A stretch of DNA of 64,000 bases from Treponema pedis (GTDB taxonomy: Bacteria > Spirochaetota > Spirochaetia > Treponematales > Treponemataceae), in the NCBI RefSeq assembly GCF_017161325.1, contig NZ_CP045670.1, positions 930,001-994,000 on the forward strand, in the 5' to 3' direction. The notes under the pieces are model-generated. The model saw only the letters and a program-made list of their open reading frames with translations, ran no database searches and was not told where the DNA came from. Below, piece by piece: positions 33,760 through 44,120 of this stretch; position 1 is the first letter of the stretch, and each line of letters opens with the position of its first letter. Made by a program: the position numbers and the translations under genes.

Positions 33760-34532
33760 TTAAAACGGATAGACATATTCCAATATCGGACGTTTGATTT
33801 TTTCCGCTTTTTCTACAAGTATCAGGGGCTCAAAAGACCCTTCATATTCTATTTTGGAAATTGTGCCCGTAATGCGTACCCAATCGTCATCGGAGAGAGA
33901 GTCGGCCTCTTGCCAATTTGCAATAAGGCCTGCAGGCTGCATATCCGCCGCACAGCACACCATCATCATTCTTCCGATTGCGAATTCTTTTTCTCCGAGT
34001 ATTTCCGAATTTTTCCAAACTGCGCCTTCTATTTTTATTTTTTTATCCGTCCAAGAATCCAAATTTAAATAAAGCTCTGGCAGCCAGCGTCCGAAAGAAT
34101 CATCGTCCATAATTACATAACCGTCCTGTAATTCCGGAAGGCGGGGGTTACGGGTTTCGGCGGCAATTGAGTAACGTGCTGCTGTTGTTGTGAAAAAATT
34201 TCCGTATGAAAGGCAAGAGAATCCAGCGTTAGGGGTTTATACGGAATTATACAGGCAAATAATATCGGTAAAATAAAGGCGATTGTATAAAACGGAAAAG
34301 TTTTTTTCGATTCGTGTTTTATAGAAAAAATGTTGCGGAATTTTAAAAAAGAAATAATAAAAAAAATTATTGACGCAAAGATAATAATTCCGGTATGCCT
34401 TATGTGGACGTATTGTAAGGCTTTTTTTGAGATTACCGAATATAAAAAAATAATTCCGAAAGCAAATAAAATTATACCTTGTACAATTTGTTCAAAGGAA
34501 ATATTATTAAAGCAAAGACGTTTTTTATTCAT
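33760..34532 (-). CDS. TIGR03943/DUF1980-type membrane protein, frameshifted
   Basis: Starts at 34532 (MNKKRLCFNNISFEQIVQ), 13 bp after the partner permease. The N-terminal part has four hydrophobic helices. The first frame ends in KPVTPAFRNYRTVM; one frame over continues PRLPELQDGYVIMDDDSFG to FEPLILVEKAEKI and VYPF at 33760. A G5 run (34143-34147 on +) needs one more base. The C-terminal domain has MMMVCCAADMQPAGL, the CC-A-A pattern of the TIGR03943 family, an obligate companion of YraQ-like permeases. The pair is thought to move or sense metals or small ions; the exact role is unknown. Confidence 0.82.
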
Positions 34533-34545
34533 TTTAAATTCCTAT

Positions 34546-35535
34546 TTATAAAAAAATAAAGCCCAAAGCCGTTACGAAAATAAAATTCAATACGGTAATT
34601 ATAATTGCAAGTTCGATTACAAATTGCTTTTTAAAAAATGAGAGCAGCATAAAAATATTTTTTATATCCATCATCGGCCCGTATACGAGAAACCCCATAA
34701 CGGAAAACAGGGAAAAATTTCCGTAAAAACTTCTTGCAATAAAAGCGTCCGAGGTTGAACAAGCTGAAAACAAAAATGCGAATAACATCATAAGGGCAAT
34801 GCCCGTATAAGAATTTCCCGCCGTAAATTTTATAAAAAAATCGGCAGGAACGCATACACGTATAATTGCGGTAACCAAGGCTCCGAAAATTAAATATTTA
34901 CCCGCATTAAAAAATTCCTCTCCGGTGTGTAAAAAAAGCTCTTTTAAATTTTCTCCGAAGCGTATATCTTCACGGCTTTTATCATCGCAATTATGATTGC
35001 CGGAATTGCAGCTGCAATGTACATGATGTGTTTCCGTTTCTTTATCGGAATGTGTATGAGCGCAACCGCAGGAACAGGAAGGCTCTATTTTGCCGTCTTC
35101 TTTTAAGTACTTTGATTTAGGATAAAATAAAAGAAAAAGCCCTATTGCAAGAGCCGTTACAATACCGAAAAAAATTCTATATATCATAACCATAGGTTTG
35201 TCGGGGAATGCATAGAGAGTAGACATAATGGAAATAGGATTTAATATTGGGGCTGCAAGCATAAAGGTAATTGCAATAGGCATAGCAACGCCTTTTTTTA
35301 TCAATCCGGAAATTACGGGTACGGAAGCGCATTCGCATACCGGGAAGCAAAGTCCTCCGAAAAGAGCCGTTAAAAAGCCGAGTCCGTTTTTGCTCGGGAA
35401 TATTTTTATTACGAATTTATCCGAAACAAAAATATGTAATATTGAAGAAATAATTGCTCCGAGCAGCATAAAGGGGAAGGCTTGCAGCAATATACTTAAA
35501 AAAACCGTGTTAATAACAGAAATAAAATTTTGCAT
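34546..35535 (-). CDS. YraQ/DUF318-family permease with His/Cys-rich loop
   Basis: Permease of 329 aa with eight or so helices in two halves. N-terminal half: FPFMLLGAIISSILHIF, CFPVCECASVPVISGLIKKG (the conserved ECxxxPxxxGLI pattern). C-terminal half: FLFSACSTSDAFIARSFYGN. Between them a cytoplasmic or periplasmic loop is rich in His and Cys (SCSCGCAHTHSDKETETHHV, then HCSCNSGNHNCDD), pointing to metal binding. It overlaps in context with the TIGR03943-type gene just downstream, forming the usual two-gene unit. Probably metal export or import, regulated by the loop. Confidence 0.88.
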   Translation of the reverse strand: MQNFISVINTVFLSILLQAFPFMLLGAIISSILHIFVSDKFVIKIFPSKNGLGFLTALFGGLCFPVCECASVPVISGLIKKGVAMPIAITFMLAAPILNPISIMSTLYAFPDKPMVMIYRIFFGIVTALAIGLFLLFYPKSKYLKEDGKIEPSCSCGCAHTHSDKETETHHVHCSCNSGNHNCDDKSREDIRFGENLKELFLHTGEEFFNAGKYLIFGALVTAIIRVCVPADFFIKFTAGNSYTGIALMMLFAFLFSACSTSDAFIARSFYGNFSLFSVMGFLVYGPMMDIKNIFMLLSFFKKQFVIELAIIITVLNFIFVTALGFIFL

Positions 35536-35540
35536 AAATT

Positions 35541-37421
35541 TTAAAAATATTTTTTTATAACTTTGAGAATATAAAGCTCTATGTATTTTGTTAAAGCCTT
35601 ACTGTTTTTTATTTTTAAAAGACTCGGTGTCCCTGCTAAAGTTTGAGCCAATCCGCGGACTCTCTCTACGGTAAAGTTTACGGTTGAAAGAGTTTTTTGC
35701 ACGCTGCGTATATAATCGCGTATTAAAGCATTTACATCTTCGGTTAAATTATCCCGAACGGTCGTATTTAAATTTTGATTCCATTCGTCCAAATATCTTT
35801 TAAGAGCTTCATCAAAGGTCATTCCTTGCGGAATAAACTCGGCGGAAATATTTTCGGCGGCGTCTTTAAGCGTCAGTTTGGTACGTGAAATAATTTGCTG
35901 TTCGTTTTTCTTTGCTTGATTATTGTCTTTTTTTTGTTTGTTTTTAGGCCGTTTAAAAAATGCAACGATGGAGTAAACAAAAGGAATACCGTACCAAAAA
36001 GGTAAGAGAATTTTTGTATCGCTGAGCAATTCCGTGCGGCTCAGCATAAGAATTTCGGAATAAGGTGCAATTTTTCCTCCGGGGAAAATTCTGTTTATTT
36101 CCAAATTTTGTATTTCGTTTAACCGCGAATCCGAAAGCAATGCCGTTGTAAACGGGGCGTTTAGAAGACCGTAAAGGTTCGGAGCGGCTTCCGCTGTAAT
36201 TGTGCGTATTAAATTGGAAAATGCGGCTTCATCTTTCATTGAGTCGTCTTTATAAAAACTGCTTAAAATATGATGCCATCTTTTTATACACTCATCGCGT
36301 ACAGGTTTACGGGCTTCGTTAATTAGAGATATAATAAGGGGAACGGCTTTTTCGGCAAGAACATAAAACCTTTCTTCGGAAGTATTTTTGAATGTAAGAA
36401 TATCCGGTAAAGTAAACTCTCCCGAAACGGCCGTTTTTTCTTTCATAAAATCCTGAAGAGTCTTTTCGGAGTATTGCCCCAGTAACGGGATTCCTCTGGT
36501 ATCCGTAAATTGTGTAATTTGTTTCATTGTAAAATAATACGGGCTTTTTTGAAAAGCCAGTAAAAGATTTTTTAATGCCGTTTCGGTTTGTAAATCTTTT
36601 TGCAGCTGGTTTCTGTAATAATTATTAAGATATTCTACAATGCCTGCCGATTGCAGCAAGGCTATTTCATCGGTAAGTTTTTCGGTTTTTTTTGAAAATT
36701 CCTGTTTTATAAAGGCGCATAGCTGGCCCCAAAGCAAGGTTGTATCGCCGGAGTCCGCCATATTTTTAAAAGATTCTGCGGTATAAGAGGCGGAGCGCGT
36801 AATAAATGTCCTAACCGTAAATTCTTTTCCGGGATTTGCGAGCATAAGTCTTTTTTGCATATAATCGCGGGATTCGTCTTTAATTAAAAACTGTCTTATT
36901 TTTGCAAGTGCAAGATTTAAAATTTTCCCCGCCGTATATGTTCCCGGGAAAATCAGATTGGGAATATCGCCGCTGTAATCAAGGCTGTATAAGAAATTTT
37001 TCCCGTCCTGATTTACTTCCAAAGATGCGAAAGCGTCCGAAACCGCCATTTTTTTTAAAAGCGAAACGGGAAAATTCTTAGGCAATTCCGATATCAAAGG
37101 AAAAGGAATTTCCGGTTTTGTTTCTATTTCTTTATACCGTTTATTTATTTTATCTATAAAGAAATACGGAATAAAAATAGTGTAAGAATCCGATTTATCC
37201 GCAATAATTTCAACTTTATGTTCTATTTGCAGCTTTTTTAATTCTTCCAGTAAAAGCTCTTGAGAAATTTCGAGATATACGACAAGCTCCGGTTTTTGTT
37301 GTAAATAGTGTTTTGCATAACGCTGAATATAGTCTTTAAACGCCGGCAACGGTACTTGCGGACTGTCCTTCCTTATGGAAAACATTCTTAAAAGATGTGA
37401 TAAATCACTGGGAATACTCAT
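35541..37421 (-). CDS. Conserved treponemal hypothetical protein, 626 aa
   Basis: Starts MSIPSDLSHLLRMFSIRK at 37421. Soluble for most of its length, with alternating charged helices (FLIKDESRDYMQKRLMLAN; LLAFQKSPYYFTMKQITQF) and one hydrophobic segment (ILLPFWYGIPFVYSIVAFF) near residue 485, followed by a Lys/Gln-rich stretch and a C-terminal coiled coil. No catalytic motif seen. Downstream is the YraQ-type permease gene, 5 bp away, so it may lead that operon. Function unknown. Confidence 0.78.
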   Translation of the reverse strand: MSIPSDLSHLLRMFSIRKDSPQVPLPAFKDYIQRYAKHYLQQKPELVVYLEISQELLLEELKKLQIEHKVEIIADKSDSYTIFIPYFFIDKINKRYKEIETKPEIPFPLISELPKNFPVSLLKKMAVSDAFASLEVNQDGKNFLYSLDYSGDIPNLIFPGTYTAGKILNLALAKIRQFLIKDESRDYMQKRLMLANPGKEFTVRTFITRSASYTAESFKNMADSGDTTLLWGQLCAFIKQEFSKKTEKLTDEIALLQSAGIVEYLNNYYRNQLQKDLQTETALKNLLLAFQKSPYYFTMKQITQFTDTRGIPLLGQYSEKTLQDFMKEKTAVSGEFTLPDILTFKNTSEERFYVLAEKAVPLIISLINEARKPVRDECIKRWHHILSSFYKDDSMKDEAAFSNLIRTITAEAAPNLYGLLNAPFTTALLSDSRLNEIQNLEINRIFPGGKIAPYSEILMLSRTELLSDTKILLPFWYGIPFVYSIVAFFKRPKNKQKKDNNQAKKNEQQIISRTKLTLKDAAENISAEFIPQGMTFDEALKRYLDEWNQNLNTTVRDNLTEDVNALIRDYIRSVQKTLSTVNFTVERVRGLAQTLAGTPSLLKIKNSKALTKYIELYILKVIKKYF

Positions 37422-37497
37422 TAGAAGATTATACACAATTTTATTTAATAATGCAAGGTAGTACTTAAATTCAATGTCTATAAACCTTCTATAAGAC

Positions 37498-37526
37498 TTG
37501 TAAAATTCCTTGCTTTATGCTAGTCT
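37498..37526 (+). promoter_or_regulatory. dnaE promoter
   Basis: TTGTAA (37498-37503), 17-bp spacer, TAGTCT (37521-37526), ending 7 bp before the ATG at 37534; the leader would be very short. Weak consensus, so tentative. Confidence 0.35.
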
Positions 37527-37533
37527 AAAAAAT

Positions 37534-40500
37534 ATGGAAAGTAATTTCGTTCATCTTCATGTTCATTCGGATTTTTCGCTTTTAGACGGAGCGGCTTCGG
37601 TAAAAAAACTTGTAGCAAAGGCGGCGGAGTTGGGACAACCGGCTTTGGCATTGACCGACCACGGTAATATGTTCGGAGCCGTCGTGTTTTATAAGGCATG
37701 TAATGAAAAAGGAATAAAACCTATAATAGGCTGCGAGGTATATGTTGCTGTAGGCAGCCGCTTTGAAAAAAAAGAAGCGCCCAACGGGAAAAAATATTAT
37801 CATCTTATTCTTCTTGCAAAAAATGAAACGGGTTACCGTAATTTAATGCTTTTATGCTCCAAAGGTTTTATTGAAGGTATGTATTATAAACCGCGTATAG
37901 ACGAAGAACTTTTAGAGCGGCACTCGGAAGGCCTTATTTGTCTTTCCGCTTGTATTGCGGGGGAACTGCCGGTGCTTTTACTTAACGGCGAAACGGAAAA
38001 GGCTGAAGAGCATATACGCAAGTACCGTAAAATTTTCGGAGCCGAAAATTATTTTATAGAAATACAAGACCACGGAATAAAAGAAGAAAAAAGGGCTTCA
38101 AAGCTTTTAATAGAAATAGCCCGTAGAATCGGTGTTCCGCTTGTAGTAACAAACGATATTCATTATGCGGAAAAAAAAGATGCCGAAGCGCAGGATATTC
38201 TTTTATGTATCGGAATGAAAAAACTGAAAGACGATACAAACCGTATGAAATTTGAAGGTAAGGAATTCTACTTTAAATCGGAAGAAGAAATGGCAGCCCT
38301 TTTTCCCGAATATCCTGAAGCAATGCTTAATACTGTACGCATTGCGGATATGTGTAATTTAAAAATTCCGCAGCCGGGCCCTATTCTTCCCATATATGAA
38401 ATTCCCGAAGGCTTCAGTTCAAAAGAGGACTATATCCGCAGCTTGGCTGAAGAGGGATTAAAAAAACGCTATGCCGAAATTACGCCTGAAATAAAAGAAA
38501 GGTTGGATTATGAATTGGGCGTAGTAATTAAGATGGACTTTGTCGGTTATTTTTTAATTGTTTGGGATTTTATTAACTGGGCAAAAAATAACAACATTCC
38601 CGTAGGTCCGGGGCGCGGTTCCGGAGCGGGCTCTATTTTAGCTTATGCTCTAAGAATTACCGATATAGACCCCTTAAAGTACAATTTACTTTTTGAACGG
38701 TTTTTAAATCCTGAACGCGTTTCAATGCCGGACTTTGATGTGGATTTTTGCTTCGAAAGAAGGCAAGAGGTAATCGATTATGTGCGTAAAAAATACGGAG
38801 ATGAAAACGTAGGTCAAATTATTACCTTCGGAACCTTAAAAGCGAAAGCCGTTGTAAAAGATGTAGGGCGAGTTTTAAATGTTCCGCTTGCCGATGTAAA
38901 TGCAATTACAAAACTTATTCCCGATAAGCCTCTTTCGGAAGATGTAAAAGCCGTTTCTTTAAAATATGCGATAGATATAGTACCCGAGTTAAAAGCGATG
39001 TCGGAAGAACAGGCATATAAGGAACTTTTTGAAAAGTCGCTGGTGCTTGAGGGTTCAAACAGAAATACGGGCCTTCATGCAGCCGGCATAGTTATAGGTA
39101 AAACGGCCTTAACCGATTATGTTCCGCTTTATAAAGATTCCAAGACGGGAAAAGTCGCAACGCAATTTACTATGGATTTAATTGAGGATTGCGGACTTGT
39201 AAAGATGGACTTTTTAGGTTTAAAAACTTTAACCCTTATAAAGCATACCGAAGCATTGATTCATAAACGCGGCGGCGAGTGGCAAAGTTTTTCAATAGAA
39301 AATATAGATTATTCCGATAAAAAAACTTTTGAAATGCTGAGCGAAGGTAAGGCGGCCGCGGTATTTCAATTTGAAAGTCAGGGAATGCAGAATATTTTAA
39401 AGCGTGCCAAGCCGAATAAAATGGAAGACTTAATAGCTTTAAATGCCTTATACAGACCGGGCCCTATGGATTACATAAACCAATTTATAGAATCGAAGTT
39501 TGACCATTCTAAAATAAAATATCCCGACCCGTGTTTGGAAGATATTCTTTCGGAAACATACGGTGTTATAGTTTATCAGGAGCAGGTTATGCAAGTTGCG
39601 CAGCGTATTGCAGGTTATACGCTGGGACAAGCGGATATTTTACGCCGCGCAATGGGAAAGAAAAAAATTGAAGTTATGAAAACCGAAAAGGAAAAATTTA
39701 TTGCGGGGGCTTTACAAAAGGGTTTTTCTAAAGCCGATGCGGATAGAATTTTCGAAATTCTTATTCCTTTCGCAGGTTACGGTTTTAATAAAAGTCATGC
39801 GGCGGCATATTCGGTTTTGGCGTTTCAAACGGCATATTTAAAAGCTCACTTTCCCGCCGAATTTATGGCGGCTAACTTAACCAATGAAATTACTACAGCC
39901 GATAAATTACCGGAATACATTGCCGAAGCCGAAAAAATGGGGCTTAAAATTCTTCCGCCCGATATAAATCAGTCAGACCCTTATTTCAGCGTTTCGGAAG
40001 ACGGAAATATAGTATTCGGTCTTATGGGAATAAAGGGAGTGGGTTTACAGGCTGCAACGGAGCTTTCCGAAGAAAGGCGTAAAAACGGAAAATATAAATC
40101 GTTTTTGGATTTTTTGGAAAGAAATGATTTACATACTCAAAATAAACGCTGTCTTGAGGTAATGATAAAAACGGGCTGTTTTGACGGTTTGGGGCAAGTC
40201 CGTTCTGCGCTTATTCTTAATATGGAAAAGGCCGTAGCTTATGCCGCTCAAAAAAAAGAAAGCTCTTCTACCGGGCAGGCCAGTTTATTTGAAGATTCCG
40301 GTATTAAAGAATTTTCCGATTTTATTTTTGAGCCTATTGAAGATTTTCCGCAAAAGGAAAAACTCAGGCTTGAAAAAGAGCTTATGGGTTTTTATATTTC
40401 CGGTCACCCCTTGGACGAGTATAGAAAGGTAATTGAAAATTCGGAAACTCTTAATATAGCACACCTTTCGCGCGCAATTTCAAAAAAGAAGTATGTGCTT

Positions 40501-40983
40501 GTAGGAATGCTTACGGGAGTACGCCCCTATCAAACGAAAAAAGGAAAACCTATGGGCTTCGGAACCTTTGAAGATTTAAACGGAGCTATCGACCTCGTGT
40601 TTTTTTCCGATACGTGGGAAAAATCAAGGGCAAAACTCTTGCCTGAAACCGTTTGCGGATTTTCGGGTACTGTGGATAACTCAAGAGAGGGAGCCGCTTC
40701 TTTTTTGGTAGATGAGGTTATAGATATTAACAGCTTACAGCAAAAAGCAATCAGTGAAGTTCATATAGAATTGGACCCGAATATAACTTTGGAACAGGAG
40801 CTTGTTCATTTAAAGGATTTTTTATATGAAAGGAGCGGTTCTTGCGATGTTTATATTCATACGAAAGAAGAAGGTTTCGATTATATTATAAAAGCGTCTC
40901 CGCAGTTAAAGGTGCCTGCAACACCCGATTTTGCGGAAGAATTAAAAGTACAGTTCGGTGTTTCTCAAATTTGGCTTGAGTAA
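37534..40983 (+). CDS. dnaE: DNA polymerase III subunit alpha
   Basis: Replicative polymerase catalytic subunit (1149 aa from MESNFVHLHVHSDFSLLDG at 37534; the track-long start at 37510 overlaps the promoter). Domains in order: PHP (HLHVHSDFSLLDG, LTDHGNMFGAV, residues 1-270), palm with GPGRGSGAGSILAY and the catalytic PDFDVDF near residue 400, fingers/helix-hairpin regions (GFNKSHAAAYSVLAFQTAYL), and an OB-fold near 990 (LVGMLTGVRP). Length and motifs fit the DnaE1 class. No intein or break is seen. A bidirectional terminator follows. Confidence 0.97.
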   Translation: MESNFVHLHVHSDFSLLDGAASVKKLVAKAAELGQPALALTDHGNMFGAVVFYKACNEKGIKPIIGCEVYVAVGSRFEKKEAPNGKKYYHLILLAKNETGYRNLMLLCSKGFIEGMYYKPRIDEELLERHSEGLICLSACIAGELPVLLLNGETEKAEEHIRKYRKIFGAENYFIEIQDHGIKEEKRASKLLIEIARRIGVPLVVTNDIHYAEKKDAEAQDILLCIGMKKLKDDTNRMKFEGKEFYFKSEEEMAALFPEYPEAMLNTVRIADMCNLKIPQPGPILPIYEIPEGFSSKEDYIRSLAEEGLKKRYAEITPEIKERLDYELGVVIKMDFVGYFLIVWDFINWAKNNNIPVGPGRGSGAGSILAYALRITDIDPLKYNLLFERFLNPERVSMPDFDVDFCFERRQEVIDYVRKKYGDENVGQIITFGTLKAKAVVKDVGRVLNVPLADVNAITKLIPDKPLSEDVKAVSLKYAIDIVPELKAMSEEQAYKELFEKSLVLEGSNRNTGLHAAGIVIGKTALTDYVPLYKDSKTGKVATQFTMDLIEDCGLVKMDFLGLKTLTLIKHTEALIHKRGGEWQSFSIENIDYSDKKTFEMLSEGKAAAVFQFESQGMQNILKRAKPNKMEDLIALNALYRPGPMDYINQFIESKFDHSKIKYPDPCLEDILSETYGVIVYQEQVMQVAQRIAGYTLGQADILRRAMGKKKIEVMKTEKEKFIAGALQKGFSKADADRIFEILIPFAGYGFNKSHAAAYSVLAFQTAYLKAHFPAEFMAANLTNEITTADKLPEYIAEAEKMGLKILPPDINQSDPYFSVSEDGNIVFGLMGIKGVGLQAATELSEERRKNGKYKSFLDFLERNDLHTQNKRCLEVMIKTGCFDGLGQVRSALILNMEKAVAYAAQKKESSSTGQASLFEDSGIKEFSDFIFEPIEDFPQKEKLRLEKELMGFYISGHPLDEYRKVIENSETLNIAHLSRAISKKKYVLVGMLTGVRPYQTKKGKPMGFGTFEDLNGAIDLVFFSDTWEKSRAKLLPETVCGFSGTVDNSREGAASFLVDEVIDINSLQQKAISEVHIELDPNITLEQELVHLKDFLYERSGSCDVYIHTKEEGFDYIIKASPQLKVPATPDFAEELKVQFGVSQIWLE

Positions 40984-41008
40984 ATATTTTTAGAGCTTGT
41001 ATTTAAAA

Positions 41009-41045
41009 TAAAAGACGGTTTACGGAAAACTGTAAGCCGTCTTTT
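41009..41045. terminator. Bidirectional terminator between dnaE and the SDR gene
   Basis: AAAAGACGG and CCGTCTTTT (41009-41017 with 41037-41045) form a perfect 9-bp stem, extended by TTAC/GTAA. A-runs and T-runs flank it, so it can stop the converging dnaE and SDR transcripts. Confidence 0.75.
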
Positions 41046-41066
41046 GTAATTATTTAATAAGTTTTA

Positions 41067-41864
41067 TCAGCTTGTTCCCATACTCATAGTTTCAGGAAGA
41101 GTGCTGCCTCCGTCTATTACTATTTGAGCTCCGGTGATGTAAGAAGATTCATCGCTTCCTAAAAATGCCGAAAGTTCGCCTACTTCTATAGGTTTGGCAA
41201 GCCGTTTCATAGGTACTCCTACGGCAATATCGCTTATTGCTTTTTCCGGATTTTCGGGATTGGACTCTTTAGCCATACCTTCTACCATAGGAGTTCGGGC
41301 GTAACCGAGCTGTGTACAGTTTACTCGGATATTCCTTGAAGCATATTCCACGGCAAGACATTTTGTTAATCCTACAAGAGCGGCTTTAGTAGTTGCATAG
41401 GCCGCTTCGCCCGCATCTGCAACGATATCGCCCGTAACGGAGGAAGCGATAACAATACTGCCTCCACCCTGTTTTAACATATAAGGGACAACCGCTTTAC
41501 AAGTATTCCATACTCCTTTAATATTCACGTCGATATGGAAATCCCGCATTTCGTCCGTCATCTCTTCAAAGGGTGCCAGCCGACATACCCCCGCATTGCA
41601 GCACGCAATATGTACTGCACCGAAGGTTTCCACAGTCTTTTTTACCGCCGCTTCCATTTGTTCTTTATTGGAAACATCTGCAACAACCGTAATTATTTCC
41701 GCATTGTATTGCTTGCGAAGTCTTTCGGCGGTTTTTTCGACCCTTTCCGAGCGGTTAATCATACAAATCTTTGCACCGTGTTTGACATAGGCTTCCGCAA
41801 TACCTTCTCCTACACCTACTGCGGCTCCGGTGATAACCGCAACTTTACCGTCTAATTTTCCCAT
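41067..41864 (-). CDS. SDR-family oxidoreductase
   Basis: Classical short-chain dehydrogenase of 265 aa. The NAD(P)-binding TGAAVGVGEGIAEAYV is at residue 12, NAG in CCNAGVCRL, catalytic Ser in IVIASSVTG, YATTKAALVGLTKCLAVEY carries Tyr-x3-Lys, and the C-terminus has PMKRLAKPIEVGELSAFL and SYITGAQIVIDGG, as in 3-oxoacyl-ACP reductase or glucose-dehydrogenase-like members. Start at 41864 after AAGGAG. The neighbouring genes give no pathway, so the substrate is open. Confidence 0.92.
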   Translation of the reverse strand: MGKLDGKVAVITGAAVGVGEGIAEAYVKHGAKICMINRSERVEKTAERLRKQYNAEIITVVADVSNKEQMEAAVKKTVETFGAVHIACCNAGVCRLAPFEEMTDEMRDFHIDVNIKGVWNTCKAVVPYMLKQGGGSIVIASSVTGDIVADAGEAAYATTKAALVGLTKCLAVEYASRNIRVNCTQLGYARTPMVEGMAKESNPENPEKAISDIAVGVPMKRLAKPIEVGELSAFLGSDESSYITGAQIVIDGGSTLPETMSMGTS

Positions 41865-41873
41865 AAAAACTCC

Positions 41874-44120
41874 TTATACCTTAAATTTCTTTACCTCATT
41901 TACAAGGTTTATTATACTTCTTTTATTTTTTTGCGTTATTTCATTTACTTCCTGTACTGCATGGTTTATCTGAACAACGCCGGAAGCCATTTCGTTCATA
42001 CTGCCTGCTATACCGTGAGTAAGCTCATCAAGTTTTTTCATTTCATACGCAACATTTTCACCGCCGCGCAGCATTTTATCGGAACCGTCTTGAACTTCTA
42101 CCGTTACGGTATTGATGTTTTTTATAGCGGCAAGAATCTCTTTACTGCCGTGTTTTTGTTCTTTCATCGCTTCCATTAATTTATTACTCATAGTTTTTAC
42201 TTGGTCCGACAAACCGAAAATAACGTTAAACTTTTCTTCTACCGTTTTTGACGAAGCTGATAAAGTTTCTATTTCCCCCGAAAGGGTTTTTAAAGTTGCG
42301 GTAATATTTTTGCCTTGAACGCTCGATTCTTCCGCCAGTTTTCTGATTTCGTCTGCAACAACCGCAAAGCCTTTTCCCGCATCTCCCGCGTGAGCGGCCT
42401 CTATTGCGGCATTCATTGCAAGTAAATTGGTTTGGCTTGCAATATGCTGAATAACGCTTGAAGCCTCCATAAGGCCGTCCGATTCTTCCGCAATTTTTTG
42501 TGTTACACTGTTTGAAGTGTTAACAGTTCTTTTACCGTCTTCGGTAGCCGAAGCAAGATTTTCTACTGCGGTATTCGCTTTTTCCAGAGTTTGAGTAATG
42601 GAGTCAATATTTGCGACCATTTGCTCTATAGATGCCGAAGATTCCGCAACGCTTGCCGCTTGGGTTTCTATGCTGGAATTAAGTTGTTGTATTGTACGGA
42701 TAATTTCGTCAACCGTTGCGGCGGTTGCTTTTACGCTTGCTTCCTGTGTCATAGCCTGCTGTTTTACGCCGTCGATATTTCCGTTTATTTGATTCATAGA
42801 ACTTGCGGTTTGGGTCATATTACTTGAAAGCTCTTCTCCGATACTTTCCATAATATAAGTATTATTTTCGACAGTTTTTATTGAATTGCCTATTTTTTCT
42901 ATAGTTCTGTTAAAATATACGGCTAAATCGGTCATTTCGTCATTACCGCGCAAGGGAAGTCTGACCGTTAAATCTCCGTCGCCTTGAGCAATATCTCTAA
43001 GAGCATTATTGGTAAATTGAATCGGTTTTGATATCATTGTGCGGATTAAGATAAAAAGCACAATTACAACCAAACATAGGGCAACCGTATAGTATATTGC
43101 CGTAGTAAACATACCTTTTCTTGCTTCCCGTGTAGATAAGCTAATCGAAGTTACCGAAACAAGAGCCCATTTTGTTTCCACTCCTTTAAATCTGACCGGT
43201 ATAAAGATAAAAATAGAGTTTAAGCCTGAAGTCTGTGAAGAGCTGAGCATTTCTCCGCTTTTTCCCATTGCAACGGAAGTAAAAATATCCTTAAATTCCG
43301 GAGTTACTTCAAGCTGATTTGTCATAACCTTTGAAGAATCCACTCCGTGAGCGATTATAGTACCCGTATCGGCGCATAAAACTCTGAAATTTTCTTTTGA
43401 AGTGGACGGTATTTGCTCCACTCTTTTTTGAATAAAAGTAACGTTTATATCGGCATTTAAAGCTCCCAATACCTTCCCTTTATGAATTATCGGTATGGCC
43501 AGAGTTGTAACGATATTGGATTCATAATCATAGGGAGGACATAAAACCGAGTTTTGCTGTTTTATGGGCTCGTAATACCAATATTCTTTAGAGGGGTCGT
43601 CAACTCCGTCTATTACAATGGTGCCGTCCTTTTTATTGGTATACGTAAGAAAGCGTCCGTTTGTTCTGTAAAGAGGAATACCTTTAAACTCCGAATCTTT
43701 TCCGTCAAAGGCGTTAGGTTCGAAAAGAATCCCGAAGGCTTCTAAGGTTTCATTTTCAGCTAAAATAACTTTTGAAATTTCAAGCAAACGGTTTCTGCTT
43801 CTTTGTTCGACGGGCAAATTAAGTTCCGCTTCTATAACTGCTACCATATCTCTTGCCGACTGACCGACTTCGGCAAAAATAGATTCAATGTCGTGAACAA
43901 AGCTTTCGTTTTGGTTTTTTGTAATTTCAGTATTTTCGTTAATTGAACGTTTATAATCTCTTATACTGTCATAAGTTCCCTTACCGGTAAAAACCGCAAG
44001 CAGTACCGCCGAAACGATAAATGTAAGTTTAAATCCGAGACCCTTTTCTATTCATCGTTTTCCTGCCTATTTTTTCGGGGGGGGGGGGGGGGGGGTAATA
44101 TACCCATTTTTTGTATTCAT
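41874..44120 (-). CDS. Methyl-accepting chemotaxis protein behind a poly-C tract, frameshifted 5' end
   Basis: Cache-HAMP-MA chemoreceptor, C-terminal half nearly the same as the MCP at 3096. The uninterrupted frame from a first ATG at 43847 lacks the N-terminal transmembrane helix, but in-frame sequence upstream supplies it ([18 protein letters not shown]), back to a TGA. The ATG at 44055 (MNRK...) joins this after one A is removed from an A4 run. Farther up, promoter TTGCAA-17-TATAAT, AGGAGG and ATG at 44120 (MNTKNGYIT) open a frame that runs through a C19 tract as polyproline. With 20 C plus the same A correction, both starts are in one frame. Sensing range unknown; expression may be phase-variable. 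Confidence 0.85.
44077..44095 (-). repeat. Poly-C(19) tract at the MCP 5' end
   Basis: Nineteen G on + (C on the coding strand) between ATG 44120 and ATG 44055. In the 44120 frame: 19 C gives stop TAG about eight codons after the tract begins, 18 C gives a stop at TAG 44051-area, 20 C stays open to the MNRK start. A tract this long is unlikely to be stable in replication. Confidence 0.75.

Noticed and set aside
41874-43847. MCP starting at the ATG at 43847
   Set aside because: This would remove the N-terminal transmembrane helix and part of the sensor, both present in frame upstream; no Shine-Dalgarno precedes it.
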